The notes under the pieces were generated by a model. The model was given only the letters and a program-made list of their open reading frames with translations. It did no database searches and was not told the origin of the DNA. A stretch of 64,000 bases of DNA, taken from the NCBI GenBank assembly GCA_030491005.1, contig JAKZMJ010000026.1, forward strand, positions 1-64,000. The letters run 5' to 3'. Positions 52,985 through 62,611 of the stretch are shown one piece after another (positions within the stretch are counted from its first letter, which is position 1; each line of letters begins with the position of its first letter). This DNA comes from Sulfurospirillum sp. GTDB lineage: Bacteria > Campylobacterota > Campylobacteria > Campylobacterales > Arcobacteraceae. A program made the translations under genes and the position numbers.

Positions 52985-54454
52985 ATGCTTTTTAACTCAT
53001 ATGAGTTCATATTTTCATTTTTACCAATTACATTTTTTGTATATTTCTACCTAAACAATAAAAGATTTACAGTAGCGGCAAAAGCTTTTTTGGTGTTTAG
53101 TTCATTGTTTTTTTATTCTTGGTGGAACATAGCTTATCTTCCTTTAATATTAATATCTATACTGTTTAATTATGTAATAGGTAAGAATCTATTGGACTCT
53201 AAAAAGCTAATAATAGGAATAAAATTTTCTAAAAAATCTGTTTTAATATTTGGTATTGTTTGTAATATTTTATTACTTGGATATTTTAAATATGTAGATT
53301 TTTTTATAGAAAATTTTAATTTCATAAGTGATTCAAATATAGATTTATTACAATTACTACTACCTCTTGCAATATCGTTTTTTACTTTTCAACAAATAGC
53401 ATATTTAGTAGATAGCTATAAACAAGAAACTAAAGAGTATGATTTTTTAAATTATGCTTTATTTGTAACATTTTTCCCTCAACTAATAGCTGGACCAATC
53501 GTACATCATAAAGAGATGATGCCACAATTTGCAACACTAAAAAATAAGGTAAAAAATTATAAAAATATATCTTTAGGTATTTTTGTATTTTCTATAGGCT
53601 TATTCAAAAAAGTTGTTATTGCCGATACTTTTGCTATTTGGGCAAATAAAGGCTTTGATGTTGCTCAAACTCTTAATTTATTTGAAGCATGGGCAACTTC
53701 ACTTTCTTACACTTTTCAGCTATATTTTGATTTTTCTGGCTATACAGATATGGCAATAGGTATAGCTCTTTTATTTAATATAAAACTTCCTATTAACTTT
53801 AACAGCCCATACAAGGCATTAAATATTCAAGACTTTTGGAGAAGATGGCATATTACTTTATCAAGATTTTTAAGAGATTATATATACATACCGCTTGGAG
53901 GCAATAAAAAAGGTAATTTTAGAACTTACTCAAATTTAATGGTAACGTTTATCATAGGTGGATTTTGGCATGGAGCTGGATGGACATTCTTACTCTGGGG
54001 ATTTCTTCATGGTTTAGCTTTATCGATTCATAGGCTCTGGCAAGGCTTAGGTTTAAAAATGTGGACTTGGCTTGCTTGGTTTATAACTTTTAATTTTTTA
54101 AATATAACTTGGGTATTTTTTAGAGCCAAAGAATGGGATGATGCGATTAAGGTTTTAGGAGGAATGTTTGGATCTAATGGTATTGTAATAGCTAAAAAAT
54201 TTGAATCAATGATGTTATTTTTGACAGAATATGGTGCGGTATTTAGTGAGGTTACATTACATATAGGTGGAGGAAGTGAAAGTTTTATATGGCTAGTTTT
54301 TGCCTTTATTATAGCTTTATATTTAAAAAATTCTATAGAGTTGTTAAGTAAATTTAAAAATAATTATTATTATTTAATTTTTACAGTACTAGTGTTATTA
54401 ATTTCTATTTTAAATTTACATAAAAAAAGTGAATTTTTGTATTTTAATTTTTGA
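52985..54454 (+). CDS. MBOAT family O-acyltransferase (AlgI-like)
   Basis: A 489-residue polytopic membrane protein with about ten hydrophobic segments. It has the MBOAT hallmarks FWRRWHITLSRFLRDYIYIP (about 281-300) and the catalytic His in GGFWHGAGWTFLLWG (about 325-340). AlgI-type enzymes pass acetyl groups across the inner membrane for O-acetylation of extracytoplasmic glycans. It starts four bases after the legB stop and overlaps the next gene, a membrane-anchored SGNH-like partner. Confidence 0.9.
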   Translation: MLFNSYEFIFSFLPITFFVYFYLNNKRFTVAAKAFLVFSSLFFYSWWNIAYLPLILISILFNYVIGKNLLDSKKLIIGIKFSKKSVLIFGIVCNILLLGYFKYVDFFIENFNFISDSNIDLLQLLLPLAISFFTFQQIAYLVDSYKQETKEYDFLNYALFVTFFPQLIAGPIVHHKEMMPQFATLKNKVKNYKNISLGIFVFSIGLFKKVVIADTFAIWANKGFDVAQTLNLFEAWATSLSYTFQLYFDFSGYTDMAIGIALLFNIKLPINFNSPYKALNIQDFWRRWHITLSRFLRDYIYIPLGGNKKGNFRTYSNLMVTFIIGGFWHGAGWTFLLWGFLHGLALSIHRLWQGLGLKMWTWLAWFITFNFLNITWVFFRAKEWDDAIKVLGGMFGSNGIVIAKKFESMMLFLTEYGAVFSEVTLHIGGGSESFIWLVFAFIIALYLKNSIELLSKFKNNYYYLIFTVLVLLISILNLHKKSEFLYFNF

Positions 54455-55560
54455 GCAATAGTATGTATAAAATATATATAAAAAAATTATTTATAATAAT
54501 ATTCTTGTTACTATTTACTATTGCTGGTATCAATTTTACTGTAGACCCTGGAAATATATATTTAAAAAAATATATCTCAGAATACAAGATTAAAAAGTAT
54601 ATCTTAGAGCTTTATAAATCTAAATATGGCTTAGTTCAAAGTGGATGGAATGAAAGAGTAGTTAAAATAGAATTATCAAAAAATTTATATAATGCTGATT
54701 GTGTCATTCTAGGCTCATCTCATATTATGCAAATTTCTAGTGTTCGTAACACTGGAAACATCAAATCACAGTGTAATAATCTTATTAATTTAGGAGTAAG
54801 CGGAGGATCTTTTGAGGACTTATTTATTTTTTCTTATAAAATATTAAACAACAAACAATTACCGAAACAGATTTTTATAGGAATAGACCCTTGGACTTTT
54901 AAATTTAATATGGATAGTCGTTATGCTTCTAATATAGATATGTATAAAGATATGATTTATTTATTAAATCTTGATAAACAAAAAAACAGTTCTTTTTATT
55001 TTTTCAAAATTGTTAAAAATTTACTAAATAAGGAATATTTATTAAGAAGTATAAAGCTATTAAGAGATAAAAAAAAGGAGGCTATTAGTAAAAACAAGAT
55101 AGTATATCCTAATAAAAAGTTTTTGTATGATACTGGCTATGAATATCCAGTTACACTATTAGATGGGAGTCATATATATGCAAGCAGTTGGATTAAAAAA
55201 CAAAAAACTGCTATTAAGCTTATTCCTTTTGGGGAGGGTAATTATAAAATATATGGTAAAATATTTGATGAAAAAACAATTACTTATTTTGAAAAATTAG
55301 TTTCTTTTTATCAGAATAGTGGTGTTATAGTTAATTTTTTACTTACACCATATCATCCAAATATTTTTAAAAATGGTAATACAAAAACAGTAAAACATAT
55401 TGGTGAAATGGAGAAAAAAGTAAAACAATTGAGTGAAGAATATAATATTGTAGTATATGGTAGCTTCTCACCGAATAAATTGCTTTGTAATGAAAATGAG
55501 TTTTTTGACTTTATGCATGCTAAGCAAGAATGTTTGAATAAAATAAATCTAGGAAAATAA
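54451..55560 (+). CDS. Membrane-anchored SGNH-like protein, partner of the MBOAT acyltransferase
   Basis: A 369-residue protein with an N-terminal membrane anchor (about 10-28). The extracytoplasmic part begins with CVILGSSHIMQIS (about 87-99), a GxSH block like that of AlgJ/AlgX-type and DUF1574-like acetyltransferase partners, and later has FFDFMHAKQEC near the C-terminus with Asp and His spaced as in an SGNH catalytic dyad. The TTG start overlaps the MBOAT stop; ATG 54463 is an alternative. It probably completes O-acetyl transfer to the surface glycan. Confidence 0.6.
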   Translation: MSNSMYKIYIKKLFIIIFLLLFTIAGINFTVDPGNIYLKKYISEYKIKKYILELYKSKYGLVQSGWNERVVKIELSKNLYNADCVILGSSHIMQISSVRNTGNIKSQCNNLINLGVSGGSFEDLFIFSYKILNNKQLPKQIFIGIDPWTFKFNMDSRYASNIDMYKDMIYLLNLDKQKNSSFYFFKIVKNLLNKEYLLRSIKLLRDKKKEAISKNKIVYPNKKFLYDTGYEYPVTLLDGSHIYASSWIKKQKTAIKLIPFGEGNYKIYGKIFDEKTITYFEKLVSFYQNSGVIVNFLLTPYHPNIFKNGNTKTVKHIGEMEKKVKQLSEEYNIVVYGSFSPNKLLCNENEFFDFMHAKQECLNKINLGK

Positions 55561-55561
55561 A

Positions 55562-56713
55562 ATGAAAAAAATAGTTGAATTTATTCAAAAAATATACAAT
55601 ACAAAAAATTTTATTCCCCTACATGAGCCGAAATTTATAGGAAATGAAAAAAAGTATTTAAATGACTGTATAGATTCAACTTTTGTATCAAGTGTAGGAA
55701 AATATGTTGATTTAATTGAAGAGCAATTTGCTAAAAAAGTAGGAAGTAAATATGCAATTGCGACAGTGAATGGAACTTCAGCTTTGCATATATCTTTAAT
55801 TCTTTCTGATGTTAAAAATAATGATGAAGTAATTACACAAGCTTTAACTTTTATAGCTACTTGTAATGCTATTTCATATCTTGGAGCTAAGCCTGTATTT
55901 GTTGATGTTGACTTAGATACTATGGGTTTATCGCCTAAAAGTTTAAAGAATTTTTTGCAAGTTAATTGTGAAATTATAAATAATGTATGTATTAATAAAA
56001 AAACAAATAATACAATTAAAGCCTGTGTTCCTATGCATACTTTTGGTCATTCTTGCAAAATAGATGAAATAAAAGAAATATGTGACAATTGGAATATTGC
56101 CTTAATTGAAGATGCTGCTGAGAGTTTAGGAACATATTATAGATCTAATAATATTACTAAACATACAGGTACTTTTGGAAAACTTGGAGTTTTTTCTTTT
56201 AATGGAAATAAAATAATTACAAGTGGTGGTGGTGGAGTTATTGTAACTGATGATGAAAACTTAGCTAAAAGAGCTAAGCATCTTACAACTACTGCTAAAG
56301 TTCCTCATAAATATGAATATGTTCATGATGAAATAGCTTTTAATTATAGAATGCCAAATCTTAATGCTGCTTTACTTGTTGCACAATTAGAGCAATTAGA
56401 TAAATTTATAAATAATAAAAGAAATTTAGCTTTAAAATATGAAGAATTATTTAAAAATTATGATTATATAGATTTTATAAAAGAACCAAAAGACTCTAAG
56501 TCAAATTACTGGTTACAAGCAGTACTTCTTAAAAATATAGATGCAAGAGATGAATTTTTAGAATTCACAAATAAAAATGGTATTATGACACGACCTATTT
56601 GGAGACTTATGAATGAATTAGAAATGTTTAAAGATAGTCAATATGACGATTTACACAATTCTAAGTATTTAGAGCAAAGAGTGATAAATATATCAAGTAG
56701 CGTGGTGATATAA
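55562..56713 (+). CDS. legC: LegC-family PLP-dependent aminotransferase
   Basis: A 383-residue DegT/DnrJ/EryC1-type sugar aminotransferase. Signatures include PLHEPKFIGNEKKYLNDCID at the start, VNGTSALHISL (about 69-79), IEDAAESLG (about 181-189) and the PLP Lys in FNGNKIITSGGGG (about 218-230). In legionaminic acid synthesis, LegC transfers an amino group to the 4-keto sugar made by LegB. It begins one base after the preceding gene and is followed directly by a neuD-like acetyltransferase. Confidence 0.9.
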   Translation: MKKIVEFIQKIYNTKNFIPLHEPKFIGNEKKYLNDCIDSTFVSSVGKYVDLIEEQFAKKVGSKYAIATVNGTSALHISLILSDVKNNDEVITQALTFIATCNAISYLGAKPVFVDVDLDTMGLSPKSLKNFLQVNCEIINNVCINKKTNNTIKACVPMHTFGHSCKIDEIKEICDNWNIALIEDAAESLGTYYRSNNITKHTGTFGKLGVFSFNGNKIITSGGGGVIVTDDENLAKRAKHLTTTAKVPHKYEYVHDEIAFNYRMPNLNAALLVAQLEQLDKFINNKRNLALKYEELFKNYDYIDFIKEPKDSKSNYWLQAVLLKNIDARDEFLEFTNKNGIMTRPIWRLMNELEMFKDSQYDDLHNSKYLEQRVINISSSVVI

Positions 56714-57286
56714 GTGGAAGAAATACTTTTAATAGGTGGTGGAGGACATTGTCATAGTGTTATTGATGTGATTGAGCTTGAAAATAAGTATAAAATTGCA
56801 GGAATTATTGATAGAGAAGAACTCTTTGGACGAAAAGTACTAGGCTATGATGTTATTGCTTCTGATGATGATTTGGAGAAGTTATTTAAAACTTATAAAA
56901 ATGTAGTCATTACAATAGGGCAAATTAAATCCAACGAATTAAGAGTAAGGCTTTTTGATAAAGTAAAAAAAATAGGCTATAAACTGCCTATTATAGTATC
57001 ACCTTTGGCTTATATTTCTAAGCATTCATATATAGAAGAAGGCACAGTTGTTATGCATCATGCTTTAATTAATACAAATGCAAAAATAGGTAAAAACTGT
57101 ATTATTAATACAAAAGCTTTAATTGAACATGATTCTATTATTGAAGATAATTGTCATATAAGCACAGGAGCTATTATAAACGGAGGTGCTAAAGTATACA
57201 AGAATACTTTTGTTGGGAGTAATGCAACTTCAAAAGAATCAATAAAAATAAATGGTTTTATTAAAGCTGGGAGTTTAGCTATATGA
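56714..57286 (+). CDS. NeuD-like sugar O/N-acetyltransferase (LegH type)
   Basis: A 190-residue left-handed beta-helix acyltransferase of the NeuD/PglD group. The N-terminal nucleotide-binding half has LLIGGGGHCHSVIDVIE (about 4-20). The hexapeptide repeats in the C-terminal half include IIEDNCHISTGAIINGGAKV. It starts at GTG right after legC and overlaps neuB by four bases. By position it should N-acetylate the LegC product. Confidence 0.88.
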   Translation: MEEILLIGGGGHCHSVIDVIELENKYKIAGIIDREELFGRKVLGYDVIASDDDLEKLFKTYKNVVITIGQIKSNELRVRLFDKVKKIGYKLPIIVSPLAYISKHSYIEEGTVVMHHALINTNAKIGKNCIINTKALIEHDSIIEDNCHISTGAIINGGAKVYKNTFVGSNATSKESIKINGFIKAGSLAI

Positions 57287-58281
57287 ATGTATTTATCATA
57301 GCAGAAGCAGGTGTAAATCATAATGGTTCAGTGGAACTAGCAAAAAAACTGATAGATGTAGCTGTAGTGTCTGGTGTGGATGCTGTTAAATTTCAGACAT
57401 TTAAAGCTGAAAAACTAGTAAGTAAAAATTCACAAAAAGCAGACTATCAAAAAGAAAATATGAAAGATGGTGATAATAGCCAGTTTAATATGCTCAAAAA
57501 ATTAGAATTGGATATCGATACTCATAATGAACTCATAAGTTATTGTAATGATAAAAATATCATGTTTCTTTCCACTCCTTTTGACCATGATAGTATAGAT
57601 ATGCTCGATGATTTGAAATTGCCTATATTTAAAATACCAAGTGGGGAGATTACAAATCTTCCATATCTTAGACATATAGGAAGTTTAAAAAAAGAGGTGA
57701 TACTTTCAACGGGTATGGCTGACATGGGTGAAATAGAAGATGCTTTGGATATTTTAATAGAAGCAGGTACATTAAAAGAAAATATCACAATATTACATGC
57801 AAATACTATGTATCCAACTCCTATGGAAGATGTAAATCTAAAAGCTATGGTAACTATCGGTAATACTTTTGATGTAGTTTATGGATATAGTGACCATACT
57901 TTAGGTATAGAAGTAGATATAGCAGCTGTTGCTATGGGTGCATCGTGTATAGAGAAGCATTTTACTTTAGATAAAACCATGGAAGGACCAGATCATAAAG
58001 CAAGCTTAGAACCAGAGGAGCTAAAAGCTATGGTAAAAGCTATACGAAATATTGAGTTAGCATTAGGAAGTAGTATAAAAAAACCATCAAAAAGTGAAAC
58101 TCCAAATATAAAAGTAGCAAGAAAATCAATAGTAGCAAATTGTGATATTAGAAAAGGTGAAACTTTAACAGTAGATAACTTATCCATAAAAAGACCTGAA
58201 AATGGAATAAATCCTATGCGATGGGATGAAATAGTTGGAACTATTGCAAATAAAGATTATGAAGAAGATGAGCTAATATAG
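57283..58281 (+). CDS. neuB: N-acetylneuraminate/legionaminate synthase (NeuB family)
   Basis: A 332-residue enzyme that condenses PEP with an amino-hexose to form a nonulosonic acid. It begins with FIIAEAGVNHNGSVELAKKL, has FKIPSGEITNLPYL (about 119-132) and YGYSDHTLG (about 201-209), then a SAF antifreeze-like C-terminal domain (about 270-332, RKSIVANCDIRKGE). The Leg context points to legionaminate (LegI) rather than sialate. Its stop shares one base with the GTG start of the inserted MazF-like gene. Confidence 0.93.
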   Translation: MNVFIIAEAGVNHNGSVELAKKLIDVAVVSGVDAVKFQTFKAEKLVSKNSQKADYQKENMKDGDNSQFNMLKKLELDIDTHNELISYCNDKNIMFLSTPFDHDSIDMLDDLKLPIFKIPSGEITNLPYLRHIGSLKKEVILSTGMADMGEIEDALDILIEAGTLKENITILHANTMYPTPMEDVNLKAMVTIGNTFDVVYGYSDHTLGIEVDIAAVAMGASCIEKHFTLDKTMEGPDHKASLEPEELKAMVKAIRNIELALGSSIKKPSKSETPNIKVARKSIVANCDIRKGETLTVDNLSIKRPENGINPMRWDEIVGTIANKDYEEDELI

Positions 58282-58781
58282 TGAAACAAAAGTTTGATAA
58301 TTGGAATAATCTTAAACAAAAGATAGAAGATAAAAATCTTATTCCTTTTAAGCAAGGTGAGATTTATTTTATATCTGTTGGACAAAATATTGGATATGAA
58401 GTATATGGTAAAAAAGAGTTATATTTACGACCTGTATTGGTTTATAGAAAGTTATCACAACAAACTTTTATAGGTATACCTCTAAGTTCTAAAGAAAAAG
58501 TTGGAACATATTTTTTTACTTTTAGGTATACAGACAAAACATTAAGTACCGCACTATTAAATCAAATAAGAGTTTTTGACATCAAAAGAGCAGAATATTA
58601 TGATGGTAAAATTAAAATAAGCGATTTAGGAAGATTAAAAGATAAATTGTTAAGATTATTGGATATTACCCCTAACCCAAAAGGGAAAGGGAGCGGGCAT
58701 TCTTCAATGAAGTTGCCAAAAGATAAAAACAGTATATCTAATAATCTAAATAATGTCAAGAAAGGAGATACTAGTGAATAA
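58281..58781 (+). CDS. MazF/PemK-like toxin family protein inside the neu operon
   Basis: A 166-residue protein starting with GTG on the last base of the neuB stop. The core (FKQGEIYFISVGQNIG, LRPVLVYRKLSQQTFIGIPLSS in parts, about 23-75) follows the PemK/MazF endoribonuclease pattern: the early GEIY strand, RPVLV, and a later LNQIRVFD strand. The last 40 residues are polar and low-complexity, and their DNA holds the AAAGGAG ribosome-binding site of neuC. No antitoxin gene is present. It may be a passenger fixed by translational coupling. Confidence 0.78.
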   Translation: MKQKFDNWNNLKQKIEDKNLIPFKQGEIYFISVGQNIGYEVYGKKELYLRPVLVYRKLSQQTFIGIPLSSKEKVGTYFFTFRYTDKTLSTALLNQIRVFDIKRAEYYDGKIKISDLGRLKDKLLRLLDITPNPKGKGSGHSSMKLPKDKNSISNNLNNVKKGDTSE

Positions 58782-59940
58782 AAGAAAAATATGTGTAGTT
58801 ACAGGTACAAGAGCAGAATATGGTCTTTTATATTGGCTAATGAAAGAGATAGAATCTGATAAAGATTTAGAATTACAGCTTATAGTTACAGGTATGCACT
58901 TATCTTCTGAGTTTGGACTGACATATGAGGCAATAGAAAAAGATTTTAAAATAGATAAAAAAATTGAGATGCTATTGTCTTCAGATACTTCTATAGGTAT
59001 TTCAAAATCAATGGGTTTGGCTCAAATTTCTTTCGCAGAAGCTTACGATGATTTAAAGCCTGATATTTTAGTAGTTCTAGGAGATAGATATGAAATATTC
59101 TCAGCTGTTAGTTCTGCTATGATAGCTCGTACTCCTATTGCTCATTTGCATGGTGGGGAAACAACTGAGGGTTCTTTTGATGAATCTATACGACATAGTA
59201 TAACTAAAATGAGCCATCTTCATTTTACAGCAACACAGGAATATAAAAATCGTGTTATTCAGTTAGGAGAACAACCAAATAGAGTTTTTAAGGTTGGTGG
59301 AATGGGTATTGAAAATATCAAAAGATTACAACTTTTATCTAAAAAAGAGTTTGAAAAATCTATAGATTTCAAACTTAATAAAAAGAATATACTGGTAACC
59401 TTTCATCCTGTAACATTAGAAAAAAGAACAGCAAAAAAACAATTTCAAAATTTACTTGATGCGATAGATACATTGAAAGATACCAATATAATCTTTACAA
59501 AAGCAAATAGTGATACAGATGGTAGGGTTATAAATAGTATGATAGATACTTATATAAAAAACAATAGTGATAAATCATTAGGCTTCACATCTTTAGGACA
59601 ATTGCGATACCTAAGTGCGTTACAATATGTAGATGCAATGGTAGGAAATAGTTCTAGTGGACTAGCTGAAGCCCCAAGCTTTAAAATAGCTACTATAAAT
59701 ATAGGAGATAGGCAAAAAGGTCGTATAATGGCTACAAGTGTTATTTCATGTAAAAATGATAAAAAAACTATCATAAAATCTTTTGAGAAAATATATAGTA
59801 AAAAATTCATTAATGTTCTAAAAAATACTAAAAATCCTTATGGTGATGGTTGTGCAAGTAGTAAAGTAATTTCAATATTAAAAGAAGTTGATTTAAAAGA
59901 TATTTTAATGAAAAAATTTTATGATTTAAAGAATATTTAA
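58774..59940 (+). CDS. neuC: UDP-N-acetylglucosamine 2-epimerase, hydrolysing (NeuC/LegG)
   Basis: A 388-residue enzyme. GTG 58774 is chosen over ATG 58753 because AAAGGAG at 58761-58767 is correctly spaced and the family start MNKRKICVVTGTRAEYGLLY begins there. Further signatures are LVVLGDRYEIFSA (about 90-102), HLHGGETTEGSFDESIRH (about 113-130) and GNSSSGLAEAP (about 291-301). It removes UDP and inverts C2 to give the substrate for NeuB. It overlaps the MazF-like gene by eight bases. Confidence 0.92.
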   Translation: MNKRKICVVTGTRAEYGLLYWLMKEIESDKDLELQLIVTGMHLSSEFGLTYEAIEKDFKIDKKIEMLLSSDTSIGISKSMGLAQISFAEAYDDLKPDILVVLGDRYEIFSAVSSAMIARTPIAHLHGGETTEGSFDESIRHSITKMSHLHFTATQEYKNRVIQLGEQPNRVFKVGGMGIENIKRLQLLSKKEFEKSIDFKLNKKNILVTFHPVTLEKRTAKKQFQNLLDAIDTLKDTNIIFTKANSDTDGRVINSMIDTYIKNNSDKSLGFTSLGQLRYLSALQYVDAMVGNSSSGLAEAPSFKIATINIGDRQKGRIMATSVISCKNDKKTIIKSFEKIYSKKFINVLKNTKNPYGDGCASSKVISILKEVDLKDILMKKFYDLKNI

Positions 59941-59945
59941 AAACT

Positions 59946-59990
59946 ATGTTTTGTTAAAAGAGAGAAGATAAAGTATAGGGTATAATTAAG
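59946..59990 (+). repeat. Direct repeat related to 60353-60398
   Basis: TGTTTTGTTAAAAGAGA followed by AAGATAAAGTATAG..GTATAAT is nearly the same as the 3' end of the PIG-L remnant at about 60353-60398. The two copies flank the broken MNT gene and the PIG-L fragment. Confidence 0.75.
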
Positions 59991-59991
59991 A

Positions 59992-60155
59992 ATGATAAAT
60001 ATAGAAGAGTTAAAACCATAAATCATAAAAGCACTTATGCCTTTAAAACCTAACAAAATCATATTATTTGGTAGTTATGCTTATTGTACACCAAATCTTT
60101 TAGATATCCATTTATTAAAAAAATATATATGATTGAAACATTAAGTGAAAAGAAT
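59992..60155 (+). pseudogene. Broken MNT nucleotidyltransferase gene
   Basis: The first ~35 codons match the MNT gene at 50899 (MINIEELKP, then IIKALMPLKPNKIILFGSYA), but codon 10 is TAA where the intact gene has CAA. Then YGTP is YCTP and the DSDID motif region is deleted or scrambled. No HEPN gene follows here. Confidence 0.88.
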
Positions 60156-60377
60156 TTGCACCAAGTACAAAAGAGGATAGTTTTGTTCCTAATGTTTTTG
60201 TAGATGTAAGTGATTTTATGGATAAAAAATTAGAGATTATGAAAATATTTGAAAGCGAAATGGCTGAACACCCCTTTCAGGAGTAAGAGAAATTTAAAAG
60301 CATTAGCTACATTAAGAGGTGCTACCTCTGGATGTGAATATGCTGAAAGCTTTGTTTTGTTAAAAGAGATAAGATAA
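60155..60377 (+). pseudogene. Remnant of a PIG-L-type deacetylase gene
   Basis: Two adjoining frames read FAPSTKEDSFVPNVFVDVSD...FESEMAEHPF and then KRNLKALATLRGATSGCEYA ending FVLLKEIR. Together they match the C-terminal ~70 residues of PIG-L/LmbE deacetylases. A frameshift lies at about 60268-60285. The N-terminal catalytic part is missing. PIG-L genes occur beside neuC in related nonulosonic acid loci, so an original pathway gene was probably destroyed. Confidence 0.75.
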
Positions 60378-60440
60378 ATTATAGTGTATAATGAAAGATA
60401 TTAAATAATAAGCATATGATAGAAAAATAGGATTAAATAA

Positions 60441-61571
60441 ATGAAAATAGAAGAAGCTAATATAATTGAACCAACAGAAGATGAACTTGATGATAAAGAT
60501 ATATCAAGTGATACTGAAGATATTGAAAATATATATCCAGCATCTATAAATGTATCAAAAGATGACAACTCTATTTTTGAACTTAAAAGACAATATGATA
60601 TGCACCGAATCCAGTTATCACCATCTTATCAAAGAGGAAATGTGTGGAGAAAGAAGCAACAATCAGAACTAATAGAATCAATTTTAATGGGAATCCCATT
60701 GCCTTTAATGTACTTTTTTCAAGACAATAGTGGTATAAAACAAGTTGTTGATGGTAAGCAAAGACTTACTGCACTTTTTGATTTTATGAATAATAAATTT
60801 GCATTAGCAGACTTACCAATTATGAGTGAACTAAAAGGTAAAAAATTCAAAGACTTAACAAGATTGGAGCAAGGTAAAATTGAAGACTATAAAGTTTCAA
60901 TAAATGTAATAAAACCACCCACTCCAGATAGAATAAAATTTGATATTTTTGATAGGGTGAATCGTGGTGGTACTCGACTAAACAATCAAGAGATGAGAAA
61001 TGCTATATATCAAGGAAAAGCTACTGAGCTATTAGAAGAACTTAAAAATAGTGAAAACTTTAAAAAAGCAACAGACTATTCAATTCGTTCCAAAGTGATG
61101 AAAGATAGGTATATGATACTTAGATTTATAGCATTTTATCTTTGGAAAAAAGGGTTGTTAGTTGATAAAAATAATCAGACAGTAGAATATAAAAGTGATA
61201 TTGATGCTTTTTTAGGTAAAACAATGGAATTTTTAAATTTTACTAGTCTTGAACAGATAGAAGAGATTAAGGTTACTTTTGAATTAGCTATGAAAAATAC
61301 ATATAATATATTTGGACAAAATGGATTTAGAGTATCTACTTATTTTGATGAGCCAAATAAAAGAGCTGTAGGTATGGCATTGTTTGATTCACTTTCTTAT
61401 CTTATGGCAAATGAAAATATAGAGAAAAATAGTAATAAAATTAAAATACTAGTAACAGACCTTGTTACTGATGATGAATTTTATAGCTCTATTAGTTCTC
61501 CTGTAGATAGTTCAACTAAAGTAACAAAAAGATTTGATAAAATGGATAAAATATTAGAGGAAATTGTATAA
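60441..61571 (+). CDS. DUF262 (GmrSD N-terminal-like) protein
   Basis: A 376-residue protein with a ParB/Srx-like DUF262 domain: LSPSYQRGNVWRKKQQSELI (about 54-73), SILMGIPLPLMYFF (about 75-88) and VVDGKQRLTALFDFMN (about 96-111), followed by FDRVNRGGTRLNNQEMRNAI. DUF262 occurs in the GmrSD restriction system and in other nuclease or NTP-sensing defence proteins. Here the C-terminal HNH part of GmrD is absent. It is the first of three genes with overlaps of one and four bases, which form one unit. Confidence 0.85.
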   Translation: MKIEEANIIEPTEDELDDKDISSDTEDIENIYPASINVSKDDNSIFELKRQYDMHRIQLSPSYQRGNVWRKKQQSELIESILMGIPLPLMYFFQDNSGIKQVVDGKQRLTALFDFMNNKFALADLPIMSELKGKKFKDLTRLEQGKIEDYKVSINVIKPPTPDRIKFDIFDRVNRGGTRLNNQEMRNAIYQGKATELLEELKNSENFKKATDYSIRSKVMKDRYMILRFIAFYLWKKGLLVDKNNQTVEYKSDIDAFLGKTMEFLNFTSLEQIEEIKVTFELAMKNTYNIFGQNGFRVSTYFDEPNKRAVGMALFDSLSYLMANENIEKNSNKIKILVTDLVTDDEFYSSISSPVDSSTKVTKRFDKMDKILEEIV

Positions 61572-62611
61572 TGATAAATAATATTAAAATAGAAAATTTT
61601 AAATGTTTTGAAAATGAAGATTTGAGTTTTAGACCACTTACTATATTAACAGGTACAAATTCTAGTGGTAAATCATCATTGATTCAATCTATTTTAGTGA
61701 GTGGACTACATGATAGTGGAAGTGATATAATTGAATATATCAATGGGTTAGGTGATTTTGATGACCTAAAAAATAAATATACTAATCCAAGTGAATATAG
61801 TATAAATATTTCATTTATAGATGGTGATTCAGATACATATTCGGCATTTAAAGATTCTTCTGCTGGAATACATAGTGATAAATTATCTTATCCATCAAAA
61901 CTTACATACCTAAATTCAAATAGAACAACAATAGAAGAATCAAATAGTGCAAATAATAGTAATAATGCAGATAGATACTTTGGTATATATGGTAAATATA
62001 TAGTAAGTTATTTTGAAATAAATAAAGCTGAACCTATTGAGTCATACTTAATAAAAGACAATAACTATTCATCTACACTTGAATCACAAGTTAATTATTG
62101 GTTAAATAAGATTACAAACCAATCTTATGTATTTAATACTATTAAGGCTACATCTACAAATATAGAAGCATTTTATAAATTGGATGGGTTAGCGTTTAAA
62201 CCAAATAATATTGGTGCAGGTGTTAGCTATACAGTAGCTATAATTATTGCTTTATTAAGTGCCAAACAAGGTAGTATAATTATTGTAGAAAATCCAGAGA
62301 TACATTTACATCCACAAGCACAAGCTATGATGGGTGAGTTTTTATCATTTGTAGCATCTAAAGGTATTCAGCTTATAATAGAAACACATAATGACCATTT
62401 AATAAATAAAATCAGATATGAAGTATATAAACAAACTATTAAATCGGAAGATGTAGTTATTCATTATAAAACAGCAAAAACTAATTTTGAACAAATATAT
62501 ATAAAAGATAATGGTTTTTTTAATAATCAAGATGGTGAAAATAGTTTTCCAAGTGGTTTTTATGATGCCACTTTAAAAGATATATTTGAAATAAACAAGA
62601 ATTTATTATGA
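61571..62611 (+). CDS. AAA/ABC-type ATPase (DUF3696/OLD-like)
   Basis: A 346-residue ABC-type ATPase of the RecF/SMC/OLD group. Walker A is TGTNSSGKSS (about 27-36). The C-terminal half has Walker B with signature acidic residues in IIIVENPEIHLHPQAQ (about 236-251) and the switch His in IETHNDHL (about 271-278). No TOPRIM domain is attached. Similar ATPases act with partner effectors in many defence systems. It overlaps the DUF262 gene by one base. Confidence 0.88.
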   Translation: MINNIKIENFKCFENEDLSFRPLTILTGTNSSGKSSLIQSILVSGLHDSGSDIIEYINGLGDFDDLKNKYTNPSEYSINISFIDGDSDTYSAFKDSSAGIHSDKLSYPSKLTYLNSNRTTIEESNSANNSNNADRYFGIYGKYIVSYFEINKAEPIESYLIKDNNYSSTLESQVNYWLNKITNQSYVFNTIKATSTNIEAFYKLDGLAFKPNNIGAGVSYTVAIIIALLSAKQGSIIIVENPEIHLHPQAQAMMGEFLSFVASKGIQLIIETHNDHLINKIRYEVYKQTIKSEDVVIHYKTAKTNFEQIYIKDNGFFNNQDGENSFPSGFYDATLKDIFEINKNLL

